Origin: Albifimbria verrucaria
Taxonomy: Eukaryota; Ascomycota; Sordariomycetes; Hypocreales; Stachybotryaceae
NCBI GenBank assembly: GCA_020081605.1
Contig: JAHREC010000016.1
Span: forward strand, 558,001 to 622,000
DNA length: 64,000 nucleotides
Reading direction: 5' to 3'
Notes under the pieces: model-generated
The model's database searches: none
Told to the model about the DNA's origin: nothing
Seen by the model: only the letters and a program-made list of their open reading frames with translations
Translations under genes and position numbers: made by a program
In this document: one piece after another, positions 11,870 to 22,789 of the stretch
Numbering within the stretch: the stretch's first letter is position 1
Layout of the letters: each line of letters opens with the position of its first letter

Positions 11870-13430
11870 ATGAAAGCCCTCAGCGCAGCGCTAGTGGTGT
11901 CAGCCCTACTGCAGGGTGTTGCGGGCGTAAGTCTATTCCCTGACTCCAGGACTCAACGCCACATCATATTCCTCTCCAGAACTGACCACGGGTACATAGT
12001 ATGCTGTCCCAGAAAAGGCAGCTCGTGCTGCGGCCGCTGAGCCATTACTGGCATTTCCTGGAGCCGACGGGTTTGGCAGATTTGCGACAGGTGGAAGAAC
12101 TGGAAAGGTGTACAAGGTCACCAATCTAAAGTAAGAATAGTCGCCGAGTAAAAGCAAACTTACTTACAGTCAATAGTGACTCTGGACCGGGATCATTGCG
12201 GGATGCTGTATCTAAGCCAAATCGGATTATTGTCTTTGACGTTGGCGGCATCATCAAAATCTCTTCGCGTATTGTTGTATCCAAGAACATTTACATTGCC
12301 GGTCAATCAGCTCCAGGTGGAGTATGTTTCCTGGTCATTCTTTACTTAGCACCCGTCTTAACTCCAGCAGGGCATTACTGTCTATGGCGACGGTTGGTCA
12401 TTCTCCAATGCCGACGATGCGATTGTGCGGCAGATTCGGATCCGCATGGGCAAGAGTGGTGCATCTGGCAAGGATGCAATCACAATTGCAGAAGGATCTC
12501 GCATGATCTTCGAGCACGTCAGTGTATCTTGGGGTCGCGACGAAACCTTTTCAATCAGCGGAAAGGCAAAGAACATTACAGTTCAAGACAGCATTATCGC
12601 GCAAGGCCTTGAGACACACTCCTGTGGTGGCTTGGTGGAAACGGATGGTGGAGTAAGTCTATTCAGGAACCTATATATTGACAACAACACGAGGAACCCA
12701 AAGGTGAAAGGCGTGAATGACTTTCAAAACAATGTAAGCCCCTTAGCTTCTTTTGAGACATGCTATTTACTCACTTTTCTTGCAGGTGGTTTATAACTGG
12801 GGCAGAGGCGGAGGATATATTGCTGGAGACAGCGCTGGGCCCAGCTATGCTAACATCATCAACAACTACTTCATCGCCGGTCCCAACACAACTGTTGCTC
12901 CATTTACCCGTGGCAACGCGAATTTCCGCGCATGTGAGTCTAGTTCATTATTATTGTGTCCTCTCCGATTTCTAACGAAGACAGATGTGAAAAACAACTT
13001 TTACGACTCCAACCGCAACGGCAAGGTTGACGGCGCCGCTCTTTGCGAAAAGGCCGATTGTTATTCCAACATTGCCTTCCAGTCCAAACCATTTTCTTAC
13101 CCTGGTCCCAGTTACTTACTCTCTCCTCAAGATACTGTCAACTACGTGCTCAGCTTTGCTGGTATGTGGTACACTCGCGACAGTGTCGACGGGCGTCTGA
13201 TTAATGAAGCGCGCTCTTATGGCGGCCTTGGTGCGTTGATTTCAGACGAAAGCACCGTAGGTGGTGTGGGCACTTTAAATGGTGGAAGTCCCTCGTATGA
13301 TTCCGATAACGATGGAATCCCGGATGACTGGGAGATTAGAGAAGGGCTCGACCCCAAGGATGGAAGCGACTCCATGAAGATCGCCGAGAATGGTTATACG
13401 CATTTGGAGAACTACCTCAACGAGATATAG
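11870..13430 (+). CDS. secreted pectate lyase with C-terminal Ca-binding repeat
   Basis: Six exons: 11870-11926, 12000-12130, 12177-12321, 12371-12733, 12786-12933 and 12985-13430, giving 429 aa with no frame break. Residues 1-19 are a signal peptide. A linker (AVPEKAARAAAAEPLL) leads into the parallel beta-helix domain: LAFPGADGFG, GSLRDAV, IIVFDVGGIIKI, DDAIVRQIRIR, then HVSVSWGRDETFSI, which fits the pectate lyase (PL1-like) core. It should cleave polygalacturonate by beta-elimination outside the cell, helped by calcium. Near the C-terminus DSDNDGIPDDWEIREGLDP is a Ca-binding loop of thrombospondin-3/dockerin type. The first intron has a CTGAC branch site. A GTAAGT at 12653 is coding (Val-Ser) and not a donor. 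Confidence 0.9.
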
Positions 13431-13755
13431 GGCAAAAGGGTGCCTATCATTCTTTCTCTGCTTTTTATAGGGACAAATTTCTACGCTAGTTACCAATCAT
13501 TTCCATTGCAGATCAGGCCTGAGAGATGGCATGTTTATCGTAGATTCTGTACTCCATCGTCCGTTTTCCCAGAATCACAAAAAAACAAATTGCCTTGCAG
13601 TTGGCCGTATCGATCTTCAAGACGTAGCTCTATTCTTTATGTGTTTGCTTACTTCCCGAGTGGTTAAATTCAGCTTCTGCATCATGGTCATTGGTGTCGT
13701 CGTAGGCGGAAGCAGTGATAGTGTGCATGAGCTACCCTCCTCACCATCAAGCAAT

Positions 13756-13841
13756 GGTCGCTTAACTCAGTTGGTTAGAGTGTTGTACTAATACGTTCAA
13801 ATGTAATGCAAAAGTCGCCAGTTCGACCCTGGCAGTGACCA
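13756..13841 (+). tRNA. tRNA-Ile (anticodon AAT) with a 12-nt intron
   Basis: The cloverleaf can be drawn by hand. The acceptor stem is ggtcgct/agtgacc; the D stem is actc/gagt; the anticodon stem is ttgta/tgcaa; the T stem is gccag/ctggc with loop ttcgacc. The anticodon loop reads C-T-A-A-T-A, giving AAT. A 12-base intron (13794-13805) sits after position 37, the normal site for nuclear tRNA introns. A T-rich Pol III terminator follows at about 13847-13851. The tRNA reads AUU/AUC codons, with A34 expected to be edited to inosine. Confidence 0.9.
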
Positions 13842-13846
13842 CGTTC

Positions 13847-13851
13847 TTTTT
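13847..13851 (+). terminator. Pol III terminator of tRNA-Ile
   Basis: A run of five T residues a few bases after the tRNA 3' end, the usual RNA polymerase III stop signal. Confidence 0.7.
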
Positions 13852-14297
13852 GTTGGTTGAGGCATTTCTGCTCACTTTGATGTCTTCTTCTTTTTTACTC
13901 TTGCTTGGGTGGGGGCGGGTGGATATGTAAGTGTCTGTCCCTGCCACACTTGCTATTTTCGACGCGCGCGCAAGACGTATAAAAATAACATTTCTAAACA
14001 TGTTGGTAGATAGACAGCATGCATCGAACATGAACAAGAACCTCAATTCAATGTTTTGTTTTGTTTTGTTTTGTTTCCAACCTTCTGCGGTGGTTACGAG
14101 TATGCTTTTTCAGTATGGTTCCAAGTAATCGTTACCCTAGGTATGATAATCATCAGATGTGCTCTAGTCTAAATATGCCTTACAGAACTTCCGGCTCATG
14201 CAAGTAGACAATAACAAAGGGAAAATGGAAAAAGGGAAAAAGAAAACAAAAAGAGAGAGAGAAATATATACACAGATTTGTAAGCACAGAATATTCT
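13852..14297. other. intergenic with (TTTTG)n microsatellite
   Basis: A TTTTG repeat of about four to five units lies at 14052-14075. The remainder is probably the 3' flank of the minus-strand GT69 gene. No gene seen. Confidence 0.6.
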
Positions 14298-15692
14298 CTA
14301 AACCAACGTTTCGTTCCATGCACTCCAGAACTGGGAAGTCCAGGTTGGCATGCACCTCACCATTTCCGGAGGCTCGGATACCCATTTTATGTCCTGGTCT
14401 TCGTCATCTTCACTATTTGTCCAGTTCGACGTATAGCCCTTCAGCTTTTTGATAGCCGTAGCCTTCTCGTTGGTGTATTCGAGGTTGACAGTCGGAATCA
14501 CTGCGATCTTATGGAACCCGCGAAACCACATATCCTTACAAAACAGCTGGGGCTCGCCCTGATAACATTCGCCCTTTTCGGAATGACGAAAACGGAGACC
14601 CCTGAGAATGGGAGCGGCAGAAATAGCCGTTGCACCGTTCCAGCATGAGAAAACCTGGAACGGTTTGTTGGCTTTGAAACGCGCCTGCGTGTCTGGTGCA
14701 TTCCAAAACAGGTTCCTGGCCAAACGCCAACTTCCATCAGGCGGGACATCAAAGAACGAATCTCCGGCGATTGTTCTGGAAACCCAAACGTCATAAAACG
14801 TGGGAATGGGATCGTCGCTTGCCCAGTCCATAGCACATGTCATGTCCGCATTCAGCTTGCGTTGCTGGAAAGCAAGTTCGAGGAGATCTTCAGCACATGC
14901 TGCTACATCATTCACAAACAATATGGTTGTCTGTTCAGATGCTCGATCTTGATTGCGGAGCAGGGGCTCGAGAGCAAGATTGCGCAATGCGGCTAGTTTT
15001 TCAATACGTTCGCCAACAGTCGGATCCAGACTGGACTCTTGGTACCAATAACGCAACCCGATTTCTTCAAAGAATGGGCGCAGTGCTCGAAGCACATCCC
15101 CTGTCCCATCGGGGAATGGCCCTCGACAATCGACAAGGCGCATCGCTGCACCCCTAGGAACTGCACTGCTTCAACTATGCTTCCTATCAACCGTGGCAAT
15201 AACGGGAGACACTTTCGCAAGTCGAGTGCAAAGTAAAACTCTATATGGTTTGATTCATCGTCTGGCAGGTTTTGGTTGGTTGGGAGTCGTAGGGCTTCAT
15301 AACGTTTGGTGTCAAGAGCCGGACACTTAAGGCGTGGTGGTTCGGGCTCTGAGGAATTGAAAATAGCCTTAGCAAAGGGGTAGATACGCTCTGCGGAGAG
15401 GATAGGACCTGCTCTTGCCATTTAGTCTCACTATCTCACGGGCACTTTGGATGAATAACTAGGGCAACCAACCGTCGTATATGGCTGATAAAGATACCGT
15501 AGCAGATGGAGATGGGTATTTCGATGTTATGATTTCTCCACCCTCTTTCTGTTGAGGCTGTTGCCTCTCAGGAGAGATGCTTGACACAGGCAAACGGACG
15601 AACACATCGTTGAGACAATAAAGGCTAATCACTACCAAAACGAAGCCTGCTGCACCACCCAGCAGCAAGCGTGACTTTCGGTTCATGGTCAT
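14298..15692 (-). CDS. GT69 alpha-1,3-mannosyltransferase-like protein (CMT1/CAP59 family), one frame break
   Basis: A type II Golgi glycosyltransferase. Exon 1 (15692-15473) starts at ATG and encodes a short cytoplasmic tail, a membrane anchor (LLLGGAAGFVLVVISLYCL) and a stem. A 64-bp intron (15472-15409) has a non-consensus GTTGGT donor. The catalytic part shows the GT69 pattern: EFYFALDLRKCLPLLPRL, CALSIVEG, LFVNDVAACAEDLLEL, DMTCAMDW, PTFYDVWVSR, FQVFSCWNGATA and GECYQGEPQLFCKD. One frame change occurs in the C run at 15111-15114, consistent with one missing base. Corrected length is about 443 aa. Cryptococcal relatives add alpha-1,3-mannose to capsule or wall glycans; the substrate here is unknown. 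An alternative start at 15421 would lose the anchor and is less likely. Confidence 0.85.
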
Positions 15693-16431
15693 TAATGGAA
15701 AAGATGACACCCATCAAGATGTCACTGTAAGCTGTAAGTAGAAGAGTGGGAGAAGAATGTTCTCTGCAGGTGGCACAACTCCCTATTTAGCAACTCCAGT
15801 TCAACCCTCGCCACGCCGTGTGATATCGACAACCAACAGCATATATTATTTATGGCAAACAGTAGGCGCTTCACTTCCAGCATCCCTGGCGGCTACGATG
15901 TTTGCTCCACAATGTGACTGCCTCAAGGTGGATCTGAGGTGGAACTCACGATGGTGCTCCACATTCTAGTGCGAAAAGACTCGCGCGTACAACCAACGCC
16001 GTTTATTAGACCAACCGTTATTGAGCATCATACTCGGCAATGCTCAAACCTGGCCAGGTTCAAGGGGCTTAGCGATAGAGCCAGGAAGCGAATCCTCCAC
16101 TTGCGGGTCCTGCTCATCGCTCTCATCACATCCGCAACTCGTCTAGCGTAGGTGGGTCTGAAAGTAAGACCAACAAGAGACATTGAGTTAATATCTTGGA
16201 GAGTCTGAGGTAGCTTGAAAGGTGCGATGACTTACAATACTGGTAATACGTTCCAGTGCAGATACGATTCCCATACATCATCGTACGCTCCTCCTGCTTT
16301 GGATCTGCCAGCGTTACCCATCTCATTGAACATGCGAAGGGTTCAGTTAAGTATGTAGCGGATATGGATCTGATCCACTTAAAACCGCGTCGCGTTAAAA
16401 GGCTCGCAAGGGTTAAAAAGCCCTTTCTGAG
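15693..16431. other. intergenic, promoter side of GT69
   Basis: Contains the likely GT69 promoter. Open frames seen on either strand are weak and partly antisense to the degenerate ORF that follows. Confidence 0.35.
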
Positions 16432-16833
16432 TTGTCCAAAGAAGGAGAAGAAATAAGAAGGGAGAGGATAGCACGCGACACGGCCGAGGAGGAGGCTTTT
16501 CGTGCCAGAAGGGAAGCCGAATCTCGCGTCTCGAGGACACTCTCTCCACAAGAACGCCTGAGAGGAGATGACAATCAGCCGAAAAATGAAATAGAAACCG
16601 ACTCCGAAATTCTCGTGGTATTTGAGATATACATACCTTTCAAAGCCAGATGTCGCGCTCAAAGCGACTGTCTTCGCAATCGGCCCTTGATGAAGGAGAG
16701 CCACCGAATCTATGTTATTGGTCTCAGGAACGAGAACTGGTATGGCAGAACAAAGCATTATTATCACCTCTCGTGTTTTAAAAGCATGATTGATCCGAAA
16801 AAACCTTTCGCTTTGAAGACGCAAATACGTTGA
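16432..16833 (+). pseudogene. degenerate ORF with a Cys/His finger-like C-terminus
   Basis: An open stretch of 133 codons without an in-frame ATG at its beginning. The first half is very Arg/Glu-rich and helical (RERIARDTAEEEAFRARREAE). The second half has a C-x5-C followed by HLSC (CRAQSDC ... HYYHLSCF), resembling the spacing in PARP-type or similar small fungal zinc fingers. The first 16 bases after 16620 could be part of an intron (gtatttg...caaag), but the frame stays open. I read it as the remains of a gene, or an exon of one whose start is lost; function is unknown. The minus-strand frame over the same region lacks any motif. Confidence 0.3.
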
Positions 16834-17777
16834 TGGACATTATGGAAACCCCTGGTTGCCGCGACACTCCAGCTTCATGATGGAAGTTCTTGAACATTTC
16901 AGACCATGACCTAAGCAAGTAGGTGTAACACATGCTGTTGTGCTGCCGTCGATATGTTCCTGGGATTGGAGTCGAAGTCTCAGGCCAAGTACATTATATG
17001 CACGAAACATAATCTCCACCAGTCAGCATCCTTCCGGTCCTTACAATGCATCCCAAAGTGGCTCGCTTTGCTGTATGGTTAGCTAGATCGAAGCAGCACA
17101 AATAAACTGCTTATGCTTCTATTTGTGCGCCAACTATTCCCAAAGTCAACACAAGTAGTTCAACTACCAGCATCGGAAGCACTACCCTAGGGGCATACTT
17201 CAACCTTGAGTTCACACAAAAGACTCGGAAAGGGAAGCTAACAGGAAGGGTTATCTTCTCGAGTTTCTGTTCACAGAAAGCGATGCATCAACTTATTTAT
17301 TTTTCCACCATTGTATAAACCGAATTATTACGCTAACATGCTAATATGGGGCTTCTATGGCACAAAGACACTGCGTTCCCCAAGAGCAGGCAGTTGTATT
17401 GTGATGTAGAATATGCTACGCCTTGTACGAAAGAAATCGAGTACACGAAGATAAAAGAAAATTACTATTTGATTTCAATATTGCCCAACATAATATTGTT
17501 TCAATTGTAGTTCAATTCCGGGCTTCACATACTCTTGGTGGTGACGTCCAAGTCATCGTGAGCCTCTAATAGAACCCACGTGGGACAGAAAACAGTGGGC
17601 CAATCCCGGCTCGGCTCAGACTCTCACACACCTCATCTCACACATTGGCGACCTCGAATCTCACGATGCGTGTCCTAAATGCTCTCTGCCGCCTCAATTG
17701 ACCACTCAGAGCCTGGGTCATCTTAATTGCCTCTCCCCGAGACATGTCATACCACGCTTCACCACCCAGCCATTGTC
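16834..17777. other. intergenic, nothing recognisable
   Basis: No supported gene. The C/T-rich stretch at 17,600-17,770 is typical of a fungal promoter or leader for the phospholipase gene. Confidence 0.4.
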
Positions 17778-20692
17778 ATGTTGGATAACGTCATCGACAG
17801 CCTCCCTTCACCCTCCTCCCTCCCACCGCCGGCCATGGTGATCCTCACCACCATACGCCAGTCTCCGGCGTATCTATACGTTAAGACGTACTGCCTATGT
17901 GTTATGGTCACGCTCTTTCAGGCCGCCCCAGTATCGTCCCGTCTTCCCCGGGTTGGTGAGACCCTGCAGCTCAACAAGTACCGCATCATCTCAACGCGTT
18001 TGGGGCCTCGCATTGTCCCAGCCGATAGCAGCGAGACAAAAAACCTGGTTCCAAAAGTATTGAAGACGATCCTAAGGAGAAGGAAGTTAAACCTGCTACG
18101 GCCAAACAGTTGATCATCTCACCTGAACTTATTGGTCCCTGGGCAAAGGAATCCCGCGTACGAACCATCCTCACAAGGTGGTATCAGCGTGCTGTTGACC
18201 TTTCTCAAGTCAAGCGCCTCCTACGTCGCGACGATACTGACGTCCGCGCCTATCCAGAACTCGAATGGGACGCCACCGTTCGCCGCTCCTCCGCGCTGCA
18301 TATCCAGGAACGGCGCTTCATTGCGCTGCGCAAGCACCGTATCTCATCTCAAGGCGCTGACTCACTACGCCATTTCCTCGATCTTCCGCCCTCGGAAAGG
18401 TTGACCCGCGCGATGTGCCACTCATTGCTCTGGGTGGCTCAGGCGGTGGCTACAGGACCATGTATGGTCTGACTGCATTCATTGCCGCTAGCAAGAAGCT
18501 GGGCTTGTGGGATTGCATCTCATGGGTTGCCGGTGTGAGTGGAAGTTGTTGGACTCTTGCGGCGTACTACACTATAGCATACCAAGACGTCGCTCGGCTC
18601 ACCCAGCATTATCTCTCAATGGCTAAGGAACTGGCTCATCCGATGAGCGTGCTGGCCCTCAACACCGTCGCCCGCAGCAGCAAAGGCGTGTACTTTCTCA
18701 TCGGCCCCTTGTTCGAAAGGCACAAAACAACATTATCGGTCTAAGTGTGATGGATCTTTATGCTACACTCACTACGACCTACCAGTTCATTTCACGTGAG
18801 CCTAGGGCTCGGCTCAGTAGAGCCACCTTTCAGTTCTCCAAGGTCTGGACGCGATCGGGAATTGACAAGGGCCTCGAGCCAATGCCTATTCTCACCGCTG
18901 TACGGCGAGCACCTAAAGACTCCTCGGGTGTAAAGCCACACACAGACTCCTCCATTAGTAAGGGTCAACCACCAGAGAGTGCCCTTGCGCAGCATCATCA
19001 CCAAGTTACCGATGCTATAATGAGCCGGCGCCCCAGGAAGCTTGAACGGTCTGAATCCATGACTATCCCTGGTTTCTTCCAATGGTTCGAGATCTCCCCA
19101 TTGGAGGTCGGCAGCCCTGATGCTCATGGCTACATCCCCACCTGGGCTTGGGGTCGCACGTTTGCTGCAGGGCAATCAGTCGGACGCCAACCTGAGCAAT
19201 CCTTGTCGTTAATGCTAGGCCAGTGCACAAGCGCGCCGGCAGGACCGTTAACAGGCTACATCGATGCCTTGCTCGCAACTATGCCCAAAGGGACGGTCAT
19301 GTCGCGTGTGCTCCTGCTCGTAAACAACTTCATCCGCATGAAAAAGCTTGCCCGGCTTTGGGAAACCCCATCCGCGCAGGTCATGACCCAAACCCTTTCT
19401 ATGGTTTAAACTCTCGGCCATCTCCAAAAATATTCACGGCGACGCAAATGTTATTGGTATTGGGGTAAGCTCCTTTGACTCGTCCCGTCTTGACCGAATG
19501 GTCTCACGGATGGGACCTAGCGCAGAGGAAGCCATTGTTGGCTTTGACAAACTTGCTCGTCGGATTTTATCCAAACAAGAGCTTGACGAATACGAATCTT
19601 TAAAATCTGGTGGCGAAAATGCCGAGGAACGAACCCAGGCTGTGAAAGCTCACTTGGCAACAGTCTGGGCTCTTAAGGCAGCCTCTTTCAAAGCTTTACA
19701 TTCAGCATACAGCCTCTCCTGGAGAGATATAATCATTACATCCGCTCCAAATACTTCATCCCATCAAGAAAATAAGCAAGATCTTGACATTCTACGAATC
19801 AGCCTCTCAAGTGAGTGGCTTTCTAGAGTGAGCGACAGCCACATTCCCGTCTTTCGTCCGGTTATAGCACAACATGGCAACATGTTTATCGCAAATGTTG
19901 TTGCTGAAGAGGGCCCAATAATTCCCCGCGAACCAGGCGGACCTGCTTCAGGCAGAGAAGGATGCAGATCCCATCGCAGAATCTCCCAACAATGATAGTC
20001 TAGCTCAGAACACTTCCAGCCAGGAGGTAAACAGTGGCTCTGCCAAGCCGGACTCACCATCTCAGAAGCCCCATCCACCCTGGGAGTCGCACGGTCGTGT
20101 ACGTTTGATGGACAGCGGCATGTCCAACAACTTGCCTAACCACATTCTTGCGCGGCCTGAGCGAGGCGCAGACCTCATAATCGCCTTTGATGCTTCGTCA
20201 GATGTACAGCTTGGCTCGGCGATTCGTCGACTGCAAAACTTCGCAGAGGATTGCAACTTGGAGCTAGAAGAGCTCACGGATCTATTCGATCCTGTCCAGC
20301 CTTGCTTCAACTCTGCTGGAGATGAATCACCAGCGCACAAGATTGAGAATCAATTTCTAGAACAATACTCGCGCGTGTTCCGTGGACTAAGACCAACAGG
20401 GGAAGAAGTGTACATCGTCTACTGTCCGCTTCTGCCAAACGGCTCCAACCCTAGCTTTGACCCGTCTGTAAGTCTTGCTTTACTACTTTAATTGTTTGTA
20501 CAGTATGCTGATTACTACCAGACGGCCTCATTCTCCAACTCATATAATCTCGTCTGGACCCCCAATCAGATCAAGACACTCTTCACTACGTCCGAGGCCA
20601 ACCTCTCCCAGTACGCTATTCACACTATCAAGCAGGTTGCGAAGAAGATATACTTTGACAAAAAGGCGAGGCGCTTAGAAGGATCTTCATGA
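17778..20692 (+). CDS. cPLA2-type (lyso)phospholipase with inserted AcpS-like module; frame broken six times
   Basis: A group IV phospholipase A2/lysophospholipase that would hydrolyse glycerophospholipid esters at membranes. The oxyanion motif GGSGGGYRTMYG and the nucleophile GVSGSCW lie at about 18430-18550; the catalytic Asp block LMDSGMSNNLPNHILARPERGAD lies at about 20107-20175. Blocks such as MDLYATLTTTYQF, GIDKGLEPMPILTAVRRAPKDS and HDPNPFYGL are family-typical. Continuity needs one base added at 18053-18056, 18399-18400, 18724-18727, 19360-19362 and 19408-19410, and one removed at 19924-19927. A 36-bp intron (20468-20503) precedes the last exon. With these, about 960 aa result. Between HDPNPFYGL and the Asp block sits an AcpS-like segment not expected in this family. 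A membrane-like segment near the N-terminus may be real. The start is uncertain; an ATG at 17835 is an alternative. Confidence 0.8.
19450..19920 (+). other. AcpS/Ppt2-like module inside the phospholipase, active site degenerate
   Basis: About 155 residues starting NVIGIGVSSFDSSRL. The pattern is that of AcpS-type 4'-phosphopantetheinyl transferases: an opening GIGV strand, FDKLARRILSKQELDEY, then HLATVWALKAASFKAL and SWRDIIIT, and a final MFIANVVAEE strand. The metal-binding residues look lost. The Asp after GIGV is Ser, and the Glu of the usual WAxKEA motif is Ala (WALKAA). It would therefore not be expected to transfer phosphopantetheine. An Asn/Ser/Gln-rich linker joins it to the catalytic-Asp block of the phospholipase. 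Identification is by motif reading only. Confidence 0.5.
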
Positions 20693-20908
20693 TCATTTAC
20701 TGTGAATAGATTGATTCCTGTTTCGTTAGAATAGATATAGCATCAGCATTTGTAAGACTACAAAGACATGATTGAGTGTTACAAGACAAGCATGGATCCA
20801 GAGCTACACATAATAATAAAAAGACTTGCGCTATTTCATGGCCAAGATTGCCTTTTTCATCCTGCGAGAGCCTGCTCTCACTTGAAAACATATCTTCTCA
20901 ACCCTAGC

Positions 20909-22327
20909 CTACACCGCGCTGACAACATCATCATACGCTCTTCTCAACACCTTCACCAGCTCACGAAGCTCCTCGTCCGTGATAGTTAACGGCGGTGAGA
21001 TGATCACATGATCTCCACGCACCCCATCTGCCGTGCCACGTCCGGGATACACCGCCAGCCCCAGCTCAAAAGCCCTCTCCTGCACCTTTATGCCAAACGC
21101 CTTACTTGGCTCAAATGTCTCCTTCGTCGCCTTGTCTTGAACAAACTCGATCGCCCAGAAGAGTCCTCGACCCTGATCTCTCCAACATGTGGAAGTTCAG
21201 CAAAATTGGACTTCAATTCTTTCTCCAAAAGCGCGCCTTTCTCAGCGCAAGCCGCAACCAGGTTATCTCGGGTGATGACCTTCAGTACTGCCAGCGCAGC
21301 AGCGCAGCCTACCGCGTGCGCTTGGTATGTATGTCCATGGTTGAAGCTCCCTGTACCTCTGCGCAACACATCCACCACTTTCTCTTCCGCAAGCACACCG
21401 GCGATAGGTGCGTATCCTCCTCCAACCCCTTCCCTAGCGTGACCAAGTCTGGACGCACGTCGCCTTCTTGCTCGAAAGCAAAGTATGTGCCAGTGCGCCC
21501 ACTGCCGCACATAACCTCATCTAGAATGAGCAGCACACCGTACTTATCACACACGCGTCGGACTTTCTCAAAGTAACCGCGTGGTGCTGTGATACACCCG
21601 GCCGTGGCGCCGCCGACCGTCTCCGCGATAAAGGCCGCTACCGTATCCGGTCCCACCCGTTGGAATTCAGCATCCAGCTCATCTGCAAGTCGGCTGGCAT
21701 ATTCTTCCTCTGTTTCGTCCTTGCGCTGTCCGCGATATGCGTATGCAGCGCTCACAAAGCTTACGTTCTCAAAAGCAGGGCCCCTCATACGGTGCCTTTC
21801 TAGCCATGTTGCTGCTAACGCTCATCGCACCCACTGTGTTACCGTGATACGCCTGCTTTCTTGCAACGAAATTCTTTCTTTGCGGCTGGCCATTCTCGAC
21901 GTGGTACTGTCGCGCCAGCTTCAGCGCCGAGTCTGTCGCCTCGCTACCTGACCCGATCAAGTACGCCTTGCTCAATCCAAAAGGGCGATCCTTCAGCGAC
22001 CGATTTGCCAACTCCTCCGCGCTGTCTGTCGTATAAGTGGCAGTGTGTACATACGAGACCCGTGACATTTGGTCCACTACAGCCTGAGTGACCTCAGCGT
22101 TGCCATGTCCAATGACTGCGACGGCGGCACCAGCACATCCGTCGAGGATTCTGTCGGCCAGAGGCTAAGTTGAGATAGATTCCAGAGGCTGATTCAACGG
22201 TTTGTGGACGATCATGAAGTGATCGATGCAAAAGTCTTGGATCAGCTGAGTGATCTTGGTCGTCTGAGGGTATCGCTGTCTTTGTATGACCCCCGCATGA
22301 TGTCGAATCCTCCAGCTTCTGTAGCAT
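20909..22327 (-). CDS. PLP-dependent class III aminotransferase, frame broken about four times
   Basis: A class III (ornithine/omega-amino acid type) transaminase using pyridoxal phosphate. Blocks appear in family order: LHRSLHDRPQTVESASGIYL near the N-terminus, then AVIGHGNAEVTQAVVDQM, LIGSGSEATDSALKLARQYH, AYHGNTVGAMSVS, FIAETVGGATAGC, LLILDEVMCGSGRTGTYFAFE, the PLP-lysine block LGKGLGGGYAPIAGVL, and GDHVIISPPLTITDEEL at the end. Frame changes fall near 22150, 21780 (one extra G), 21455 and 21163-21165, each fitting one base in a short run. Corrected length is about 470 aa. The substrate cannot be read from the sequence. Start ATG is at 22327. It converges on the phospholipase gene and is followed upstream by the regulator on the same strand. 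Confidence 0.85.
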
Positions 22328-22789
22328 TTTGAGCGGATAATGTGTATGCGTATAGATAAAGGGCCTAGGCCGTTGGAACAGTGTCAAACAATTCCCAACA
22401 ATGGCACGGAGGATATGCGTCCAACTGGTCTGTTATAAATAATAAGGGACGGCCTTATCTAGATGGGGTCCAATTAGTAGAGCCCACCTTGGCAGTTCGC
22501 CTCAGCTTTCGGGTTTCGGGAATGCGCATGGAGTTGCACAGATCAGCAACCCGCAGCTTAGACCACAATGCAAGTATAATAAATTGCAGATAAATAATTC
22601 AATATATAATTAATATTCACGCTTTCAGGATAATGTAGCATTTGAGTTGGTCTGGTGGTAAATGAGTATGTATTGCTGCTTATCATCAACTCCGCTAACT
22701 CGTAATCTACGCTTTCACTTACCGCCAATGTAGGCCCCCAGTGTATACCACATCTATGTATATATATGTCATCAACTATGTCTTACCAT
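22328..22789. other. intergenic between aminotransferase and regulator
   Basis: An AT-rich stretch at 22560-22620, otherwise nothing. It would hold the aminotransferase promoter and the 3' end of the regulator gene. Confidence 0.4.

Noticed and set aside
16126..16824. 232-codon minus-strand frame
   Set aside because: No motif, and antisense to the better-structured but degenerate plus-strand frame.
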